Shown here: positions 5,679 through 10,245 of the stretch, one piece after another | Numbering within the stretch: the stretch's first letter is position 1 | Layout of the letters: each line of letters starts with the position of its first letter | Notes under the pieces: model-generated | Database searches by the model: none | Seen by the model: only the letters and a program-made list of their open reading frames with translations | What the model was told of the DNA's origin: nothing | Origin: Spirochaetota bacterium | GTDB taxonomy: Bacteria > Spirochaetota > Spirochaetia > Treponematales > Breznakiellaceae | DNA length: 10,245 bases | NCBI GenBank assembly: GCA_023406985.1 | Contig: JAEXTK010000051.1 | Span: 1-10,245 of the forward strand | Reading direction: 5' to 3' | Made by a program: the position numbers and the translations under genes

Positions 5679-6595
5679 TGCTCCTTCAAGCTAACGGTAT
5701 CCGCGGCCGCGGGCAAGGGGCTCTTCTTCCCGGCCGTTGAGATGAGGGCGGTCCCCGCGAGCACGAGGAGGGCGCCGGCGACCACGACCGCTCCGATGCC
5801 CTCGCCGAGGAAGAGGATGCCCCAGAGGAAGGCGAAGACCGGGATGAGGAGCGTCACCGAGAGGGCCTGCGTCACGCCGGCCGAGGCGATGAGGCGGAAA
5901 TAGATGAGGTAGGCCGCGGCGCTGCAGAGGAGGGAGAAGACCACCGCGACGAGCCAGGTGCGCGCCGAAATGGCCCCCGCGGGCGGCGGGCCCGCGAAGG
6001 CGAAGGGGACGAGGAGGAGGCCCGCGCAGAGCAGGCTCGCGGCGGTCATGGCCCGCGCCGGGATGCCGACGGCCCACCGTTTGAGATAGGCGCCCGAGAA
6101 CCCGTAAGAGACCGTCGCGAGGACGCAGGCGAGCACGGGAAGCAGGATGCTCTCCCCGGCCGCCGCGGAAGGCGCGCCGCCGCGGAAGGCGATGAGCGCG
6201 ACGCCGGCCACGCCCAGGGAGAGCCCCGCGGCCTTGCGGCCGGTGAGGCGTTCCCCGAGGAGGAGGGCCGCGAAGATGGCGCCCCACACCGGCGTGAGCG
6301 CGTTCGCCACCGAGGATACGGCGGCCGGGATGCGGAGGGCCGCGTAGCCGAAGAGCGCGAAGGGCAGGGCCGAATTGACGGCGCCGACCACGAGGTAATG
6401 CCGGAGGTTCCGCCGCCAGTCCATGCGGACGCGCATCGCCGCGAAGAGGGCGACGAGCGCGACGCCCGCGACGAGGGTCCGCACCAAGGCGGTAACGACG
6501 GGGCCGAGCTCCGGGGCGAGGATGCGGGTGAAGATGAACGAGCCGCCCCAGATGGCCGCGAGCAGGAAGAGGAGGAAGAGGTCGAGGGGCTTCAT
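5675..6595 (-). CDS. EamA-family (DMT superfamily) exporter
   Basis: Inner-membrane permease of 306 aa with about ten hydrophobic segments in two EamA repeats. The N-terminal repeat starts with the typical LLAAIWGGSFIFTR (11-24) and ends near LLLGERLTGRK (111-121). The second repeat has AYLIYFRLIASAG (228-240) and FLWGILFLGEGIG (256-268). DMT members export small metabolites, but the substrate cannot be read from the sequence. The frame is open far upstream to 7411, antisense-like over ada in a different frame. The true start is the ATG at 6595: it forms an ATGA overlap with the ada stop, has GGGAG 7 nt upstream, and begins exactly where EamA homology begins. The stop overlaps the reductase start (GTGA). 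A hydrophilic tail of about 20 residues follows the last membrane segment. Confidence 0.92.
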   Translation of the reverse strand: MKPLDLFLLFLLAAIWGGSFIFTRILAPELGPVVTALVRTLVAGVALVALFAAMRVRMDWRRNLRHYLVVGAVNSALPFALFGYAALRIPAAVSSVANALTPVWGAIFAALLLGERLTGRKAAGLSLGVAGVALIAFRGGAPSAAAGESILLPVLACVLATVSYGFSGAYLKRWAVGIPARAMTAASLLCAGLLLVPFAFAGPPPAGAISARTWLVAVVFSLLCSAAAYLIYFRLIASAGVTQALSVTLLIPVFAFLWGILFLGEGIGAVVVAGALLVLAGTALISTAGKKSPLPAAADTVSLKEQ

Positions 6596-7698
6596 GCGAC
6601 GACTCCCGCCGCGGAGCCCTCGCGCTCCAGGAGCCGGAGCTTGCGCCAGAGCCCGCCGCCGTACCCGCCGAGGCTCCCGTCCGCCGCGATCACCCGGTGG
6701 CAAGGGATGAGGATGGCGAGGCGGTTGAGGCCGTTCGCGTGGCCCACCGCGCGGCTCGCGCCCGGAGGAAGGCCGAGGTCGGCCGCCAGGTCGGCGTAGG
6801 ACCGCGTCTCGCCGTAGGGGATGCGGCGCAGGCCGTCCCAGACGCGGCGCTGGAAGTCGGTGCCCGGATACGAGAGCGGCAGGTCGAAGGATCGCCGCGT
6901 CCCCGCGAAATACTCGGCCAACTGGTCCCGCAGCGCGTCGAAGAGGGGGCTTTCGCCGGGGATCACGGGCAGGCCGAACCGTCGCGCGACGGTATCGAGC
7001 TGGGCCTCCATCATGCGCCGGTCGGTGAATTCCAGGAGGCAGAGATCGCCTTCGGTGGCGCCCGCGACCATGGGTCCGAGCGGCGTCTCCATCCACGCGA
7101 GGCGGACGAAGTCGCCCGACCGCGCCGCTCCGGGAGGAGAACCGGCGAGCTTGGCGAAGGCGTCGCGGAAGGCCGAGTGCGATTCCCAGCCGTGGTCGGC
7201 CCCCGCGTCGAACAGGTCCCCGCCGTGCTTGATCGCGGTGAACGCGCTCGCGAGCCGCCGGGCGCGGCAATAGGCTTGGAAGGTCATGCCGAACTTGCGG
7301 AGGAAGGCGCGGCGGGCCGCCGCCGGATCGATGCCCGCCTCGCGGAGTTCGGAATCCCTGATGCGGCGTTTGGGATCCGCCTCCACCCGGTCGATGAGGG
7401 CGCGGACCCAATCGGGCGTGTCGTCGCCGCTCTCCAAGGGCCGGCAGCGGGCGCAGGGCCGGAAACCGGCGAACAACGCCTCCTTGGCGGTCGGGTAGAA
7501 TTCGATATGTTCCGGCTTGGGTTTCCGCGCCGGGCAGGAGGGTTTGCAGAATATGCCGGTGGAGGTCACGCCGGCGTAAAAGATGCCGTCGCAGGAGGCG
7601 TCCCGGTCCATGAAGGCGCGGAGCATCTCCTCGCGGCCGGGGAGGTTTTCGCTCCCGAAGAGCTCCCGCTCTACGGCGCGGCTACGTTTCGTTTCCAT
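6592..7698 (-). CDS. ada: Ada: methylphosphotriester / O6-methylguanine-DNA methyltransferase and regulator
   Basis: Suicide DNA-repair protein and transcription activator of the adaptive response to alkylation, 368 aa, close to the 354 aa of E. coli Ada. The N-terminal zinc domain has the four cysteines C51, C55, C82 and C85 (GIFCKPSCPARKP and GFRPCARC), with C51 at the position that accepts a methyl group from phosphotriesters. An AraC-type helix-turn-helix region follows (about 95-190, MTFQAYCRARRLASAF). The C-terminal domain has the catalytic IPCHRV with C333 and a YGETRSYADLA winged-helix stretch. All modules are present and intact. The frame remains open to 8061 across the divergent thioesterase gene; the ATG at 7698 starts the recognisable family. 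No Shine-Dalgarno precedes it. It heads a five-gene overlapping operon, so alkylation damage may induce the exporter, reductase, rlmN and response regulator too, if Ada is autoregulated here. Confidence 0.94.
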   Translation of the reverse strand: METKRSRAVERELFGSENLPGREEMLRAFMDRDASCDGIFYAGVTSTGIFCKPSCPARKPKPEHIEFYPTAKEALFAGFRPCARCRPLESGDDTPDWVRALIDRVEADPKRRIRDSELREAGIDPAAARRAFLRKFGMTFQAYCRARRLASAFTAIKHGGDLFDAGADHGWESHSAFRDAFAKLAGSPPGAARSGDFVRLAWMETPLGPMVAGATEGDLCLLEFTDRRMMEAQLDTVARRFGLPVIPGESPLFDALRDQLAEYFAGTRRSFDLPLSYPGTDFQRRVWDGLRRIPYGETRSYADLAADLGLPPGASRAVGHANGLNRLAILIPCHRVIAADGSLGGYGGGLWRKLRLLEREGSAAGVVA

Positions 7699-7714
7699 AC
7701 GCCGAGGGTACCGC

Positions 7715-7741
7715 TTTTCCGGAGCGCCCGCCACCGGAAAA
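7715..7741. repeat. palindrome TTTTCCGG-N11-CCGGAAAA
   Basis: Perfect 8-bp arms at 7715-7722 and 7734-7741, with centres 19 bp apart, roughly two helical turns. This is the usual geometry for a dimeric repressor or activator. It lies 17-43 bp upstream of the ada start codon, where it would overlap an ada promoter. The regulator is unknown. Confidence 0.6.
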
Positions 7742-7770
7742 TGAACGGTGAAACGGCCGGGCGGGCCCCA

Positions 7771-7799
7771 TTGCGCGGCCGTCGTCCGCGGCATAGTAT
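7771..7799 (+). promoter_or_regulatory. candidate promoter of thioesterase gene
   Basis: TTGCGC (3/6 match to -35) and TAGTAT (4/6 match to -10) are 17 bp apart. The -10 ends 7 nt before the ATG at 7807, so transcription would start at or next to the start codon. With no Shine-Dalgarno visible, a leaderless mRNA is the natural reading. Confidence 0.45.
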
Positions 7800-7806
7800 T
7801 CCGCGC

Positions 7807-8208
7807 ATGGAAACCTTCACCATCGTGCGGCCCGAGCACCTCAACCATCACGGCTTCCTCTTCGGCGGGCAGCTCCTGCTCTGGGTGGACGAGTACGCCT
7901 GGCTCGCCGCGGCGCGGGAGAATCCGGGCTGCAGGCTCGTGACGCGCGGCATGGACCGGGTGGAATTCCATCGGTCGGCGCCGACCGGGTCCATCCTGCG
8001 CTTCGACATCCGGCAGACCCACCGCGGGACCACGAGCATGAACTATACGGTGGACGTCCACTGCGACGTCCCGGGCGGAAGCGCGGAGTACCAGATCTTT
8101 TCCACGACGGTCACCTTCGTGAACGTGGACGCGTCGGGCGCGAAAATCCCCCTGTGCGAACCGGAAGGCGGCGGAAAAACGCGCTCCGGCGCCTGCGCGG
8201 AAGCCTAA
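7807..8208 (+). CDS. acyl-CoA thioesterase, single hotdog domain
   Basis: 133-aa hotdog-fold protein, likely a cytoplasmic hydrolase of acyl-CoA. The N-terminal block HLNHHGFLFGGQLLLWVDEYAWLAA (split: N13-H15, G20-G21, D28) matches the acyl-CoA hydrolase signature found in YciA and BACH-type enzymes. N13 and D28 sit where the family has its catalytic Asn and Asp. The central VEFHRSAPTG (52-61) and the FDIRQTHRGTTSMNYTV strand region are also typical. Chain-length preference is not readable. The frame is open upstream to 6697, but homology begins at this ATG, which has a plausible promoter close by and no Shine-Dalgarno. It is divergent from ada, and 50 bp separate it from the next gene, which may have its own promoter. 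The last 15 residues are polar and probably unstructured. Confidence 0.88.
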   Translation: METFTIVRPEHLNHHGFLFGGQLLLWVDEYAWLAAARENPGCRLVTRGMDRVEFHRSAPTGSILRFDIRQTHRGTTSMNYTVDVHCDVPGGSAEYQIFSTTVTFVNVDASGAKIPLCEPEGGGKTRSGACAEA

Positions 8209-8223
8209 TTCTCGTCAAGACAT

Positions 8224-8252
8224 TTCTAAAATGGAAGAAAGGGCGTTACACT
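8224..8252 (+). promoter_or_regulatory. weak candidate promoter before cNMP/GGDEF pair
   Basis: TACACT at 8247-8252 (4/6 match to -10) ends 6 nt before the ATG at 8259. The hexamer 17 bp upstream, TTCTAA at 8224-8229, matches a -35 at only three positions. The only purine-rich stretch, GAAAGGG, is 15 nt or more from the ATG, too far for a standard Shine-Dalgarno. This again suggests initiation at or near the start codon. Confidence 0.3.
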
Positions 8253-8258
8253 TGCCCT

Positions 8259-9251
8259 ATGAAAAAGTCATCGGGCGGAAAGGGCGGTACCCCGTCCCTT
8301 CCCATAGCGGCGGACGTGCTCGCGCAGGCCGCCTTGTTCTCTTCGTTTTCCAGGGATGAGCTCGAGTTCCTCGCGGACCGATCCGAGTTCATCAGCTGCG
8401 AAGACGGCCGAAAGCTATTCGAACCGGGCGACGCGGGAGATCGACTCTACCTGGTCGCCTCAGGAGATATCGTCATACGTTCGCCGGACGGCGCGGTGCT
8501 CGCCGAGTTCGTCGCGGGCGATTCCTTCGGCGAGCTCGAACTCTTGACGCGGACGGCCCGCAACGCGACCGCCGTGGCGGACGGCCCGTCTACGGTGCTG
8601 GCCTTCCCCGCGGGCGGCGCGAGCCTGCAGGACGCGCTCTCGTCCCAACCGGCGATGGCGGCGCGGATCATGCGGTCCTTCCTCCTCGTGATCTCCGGCC
8701 GCACGCGCAAATCGAACGCCCTCGTCAAGGAGAACTCTCCGTGGGTGCGCGAACTCAGGAAACAGGTCTACGGGGACAAGCTCACCGGCCTGCTCAACAA
8801 GGCCTACCTGGAGGAGAACCTACCGAAGGCCCTGACCGCCCCCCTCGCGCTCATCATGATGAAGCCGGACAACTTCAAGGAGATCAACGACCGGTTCGGC
8901 CATGAGGTCGGCGACGCCGCCTTGGTGCTCATGGCGGGCGAGTTGGAGCGGGCCGTCGGCAAGGACGGCACGGCCGTGCGCTACATGGGGAACGAACTCG
9001 CGGTGATCTATCCGGGAATGGGCCGGGAGCGGGCGCTCGAGGCCGCGAAGGCCATCCAGGATCGGCTCACGGCCTTGGACGTGGCCTCCCTCGCGGGAGA
9101 CCCGGAGCTCAAGCTGAGCATGAGTTTCGGCATCGCCCTCTACGACGAGCACGGGTCGGACGCCGAAGCGCTCATCAAGGCCAGCGCCGGACTGCCCCTC
9201 GCGGCGCGCGGCCGCGGCGGCTCGCTGATCCTGTTTCCGGAGGACGCATGA
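8259..9251 (+). CDS. cyclic-nucleotide-binding domain with degenerate GGDEF domain
   Basis: Soluble 330-aa protein. Residues about 22-140 form a Crp/cNMP-type beta-barrel domain with a phosphate-binding-cassette-like FGELELLTRTARNATA (90-105, R101). A short helical linker (about 140-172) leads to a GGDEF fold starting at DKLTGLLNKAYLEE. The signature is MGNEL (243-247) instead of GGDEF, and the first metal-ligand Asp of the usual DxD is K202. Both metal-ligand positions are therefore lost and cyclic-di-GMP synthesis is not expected. In contrast NFKEINDRFGHEVGD (205-219) is canonical, keeping the guanine-contact positions N210 and D219, so nucleotide binding may remain. I start it at 8259, where a Met precedes the low-complexity KKSSGGKGG; the frame extends to 8154 inside the thioesterase gene. 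It is followed directly by a paralogue with intact GGDEF and may regulate it. Confidence 0.88.
   Translation: MKKSSGGKGGTPSLPIAADVLAQAALFSSFSRDELEFLADRSEFISCEDGRKLFEPGDAGDRLYLVASGDIVIRSPDGAVLAEFVAGDSFGELELLTRTARNATAVADGPSTVLAFPAGGASLQDALSSQPAMAARIMRSFLLVISGRTRKSNALVKENSPWVRELRKQVYGDKLTGLLNKAYLEENLPKALTAPLALIMMKPDNFKEINDRFGHEVGDAALVLMAGELERAVGKDGTAVRYMGNELAVIYPGMGRERALEAAKAIQDRLTALDVASLAGDPELKLSMSFGIALYDEHGSDAEALIKASAGLPLAARGRGGSLILFPEDA
9239..9243 (+). promoter_or_regulatory. Shine-Dalgarno of second cNMP/GGDEF gene
   Basis: GGAGG inside the end of the first gene is 4 nt from the ATG at 9248 and 7 nt from the next ATG at 9251. The spacing favours the second ATG slightly. Either way initiation overlaps the upstream TGA stop, so the two genes are translationally coupled. 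Confidence 0.7.
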
Positions 9252-10245
9252 TGAAGGACGGAACGAAGCGGGAAAACGCCGCCCTCCTGGGCGATATCGA
9301 TATATTCTCCGGCCTCGCCGCGGCCGACCTCGGCGCCATCGCCGCCAAGATGCACCGCAGGTCGTTCAAGAAGGGCACCGCAGTGTTCCGGGAGAACGAG
9401 GAGGGCGAGGAGCTCTTCGTCGTGGCCGACGGGACGGTCGCCATCACCATACGGTCGCAGGACGCGGAGGAGATCGAGCTGTCGCGGGTCGGCCGCGGCG
9501 GGTTCTTCGGCGAGATGTCGCTCCTGGAACGCGCGCCCCGTTCGGCGACCTGTACGGCGGTGGAACCGACCGAGTGCCTCGTGCTGGCCGCGGCGGATTT
9601 CGACGCGCTCATGCAGGAGTATCCCCGCGCGGCGATGGGCGTGCTCCAGCGGATGCTGGAGATCGCGGGCGGGCGGCTCCTCAAGACGGGCGCCTTCCTG
9701 TCCCAGATGGTCCAGTGGGGCGATTCGGCCCGCAAGCGCGCGGTCACCGACGCGGCGACGGGCCTGTTCAACCGACGCTACCTGGAAGATTCCTTCGAGT
9801 CCATCGTCGCCCGGGCCAAGCGCGAGGGCACCGAGCTCTCCTTCGCCATGTTCGACCTGGACCGCTTCGGGAAGCTCAACGCGGCCTACGGGGCCGAATT
9901 CTGCGACCGCATCATCCTGGACATCGCGGCGGCGTTCCGGCGGGTGTTCGGCGAGGAGGACATCCTCGTCCGCTACGGCGGCGACGAGTTCTGCTTCGTG
10001 ATCCAGCGGCCCGCGGAGGAAGCCCTCAAGAAGTGCGGAGAGGTGTGCGCGGCCGTCCGTTCGATAGAATTCAAGGAACATCCCGAACTCCGGATCAGCT
10101 GTTCCATCGGACTCGCGTCGTTCCCCGGTTCGGCATCCAGCACGGAACTGCTCAAGGAGCGCGCCGACAAGGCCCTCTACCAGGCCAAGGAGGAGGGCCG
10201 GGACCGGGCCGTGGCCGGGCGGGGGGCCGCGGGGGGGGCGCCACC
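9248..10245 (+). CDS. cyclic-nucleotide-binding domain with GGDEF diguanylate cyclase domain (3' partial)
   Basis: At least 332 aa, running off the right edge without a stop. It has an N-terminal cNMP domain (about 15-135) with a well-kept phosphate-binding cassette, FGEMSLLERAPRSAT (87-101, R98), then a helical linker and a GGDEF domain from TDAATGLFNRRYLEDS (167-182) onward. The catalytic loop YGGDEF (243-248) and metal ligand D203 in FDLD are intact, so it should make cyclic-di-GMP from GTP. The I-site RxxD expected before the motif reads GEED, so canonical product inhibition looks absent. The usual FKxxNDxxGHxxGD block is eroded to FGKLNAAYGAEFCD (N211 and D220 kept). The GGDEF domain appears complete to about residue 322, followed by a Gly/Ala-rich tail, so little is probably missing. 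Start 9248 or 9251 is possible (ATGATG). Paralogue of the upstream gene. Confidence 0.9.
   Translation, partial: MMKDGTKRENAALLGDIDIFSGLAAADLGAIAAKMHRRSFKKGTAVFRENEEGEELFVVADGTVAITIRSQDAEEIELSRVGRGGFFGEMSLLERAPRSATCTAVEPTECLVLAAADFDALMQEYPRAAMGVLQRMLEIAGGRLLKTGAFLSQMVQWGDSARKRAVTDAATGLFNRRYLEDSFESIVARAKREGTELSFAMFDLDRFGKLNAAYGAEFCDRIILDIAAAFRRVFGEEDILVRYGGDEFCFVIQRPAEEALKKCGEVCAAVRSIEFKEHPELRISCSIGLASFPGSASSTELLKERADKALYQAKEEGRDRAVAGRGAAGGAP

Larger units (their letters stand above)
7699..7806. promoter_or_regulatory. divergent ada / thioesterase control region
   Basis: 108 bp separate the two divergent start codons, and both genes lack a Shine-Dalgarno. Towards ada, TACCCT stands 6 nt before the ATG with no good -35. 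Towards the thioesterase, TTGCGC (7771-7776), a 17-bp spacer, TAGTAT (7794-7799) and 7 nt precede the ATG. A perfect 8-bp inverted repeat lies at 7715-7741. An AAAGCG, resembling part of the E. coli Ada box, reads towards ada at 7717-7712, but closer to the start codon than in E. coli. Confidence 0.5.

Noticed and set aside
6596..7411. Upstream extension of the EamA exporter frame across ada
   Set aside because: The extension is Arg/Pro/Gly-rich, lies out of frame over ada, and the ATG at 6595 has a good Shine-Dalgarno and begins at the family start.
7712..7717. Ada box (AAAGCG towards ada)
   Set aside because: Only a partial match to the E. coli box and too close to the start codon; kept only as a remark in the control-region entry.
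6697..7806. N-terminal extension of the thioesterase frame over ada
   Set aside because: Antisense shadow of ada; the hotdog domain begins at 7807.
7699..8061. N-terminal extension of ada over the thioesterase gene
   Set aside because: The added 121 residues resemble nothing and are antisense to a conserved hotdog gene.

Overview
This is a GC-rich bacterial window holding ten genes in two divergent blocks. The organism cannot be named from sequence alone. A chemotaxis cluster, a sigma-54 circuit, an Ada-headed operon and tandem cyclic-nucleotide-domain/GGDEF proteins would suit a motile environmental bacterium. A high-GC spirochaete is my low-confidence guess; a deltaproteobacterium-like lineage is not excluded. 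Both window edges are G/C homopolymer-rich, and the last gene runs off the right edge, as at the ends of a metagenomic contig.

Minus strand, read right to left: ada (O6-methylguanine repair and regulator), an EamA-type exporter, an Fpr-like ferredoxin/flavodoxin-NADP reductase, rlmN (radical-SAM 23S rRNA/tRNA methyltransferase) and a sigma-54-dependent response regulator. The joins are 4-nt overlaps, a 32-nt overlap and a 3-nt gap, so this looks like one tightly packed, translationally coupled operon. A 174-bp AT-rich gap follows, then an mcp-cheW pair with an 8-nt gap whose cheW Shine-Dalgarno overlaps the mcp stop codon.

The gap is the most informative non-coding piece. It carries a full-consensus sigma-54 promoter facing mcp, a GC stem-loop placed at the predicted 5' end of the mcp mRNA, and AT-rich inverted repeats about 70 to 135 bp upstream of the predicted start site. 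That is where an NtrC-family activator usually binds. The gene just upstream encodes such an activator, so the sequence suggests a self-contained circuit: response regulator, sigma-54 promoter, chemoreceptor plus CheW.

Plus strand, right part: a single-hotdog acyl-CoA thioesterase, then two paralogous proteins with an N-terminal cyclic-nucleotide-binding domain and a C-terminal GGDEF domain. The first has lost the GGDEF motif and both metal ligands but keeps the guanine-contact residues. The second has intact GGDEF. The two are translationally coupled. Several genes around the divergent region lack a Shine-Dalgarno and have a TANNNT hexamer 6-7 nt before ATG, which suggests leaderless transcripts. 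An 8-11-8 perfect palindrome lies between ada and the thioesterase gene. I see no RNA genes, CRISPR arrays, insertion sequences or convincing intrinsic terminators.
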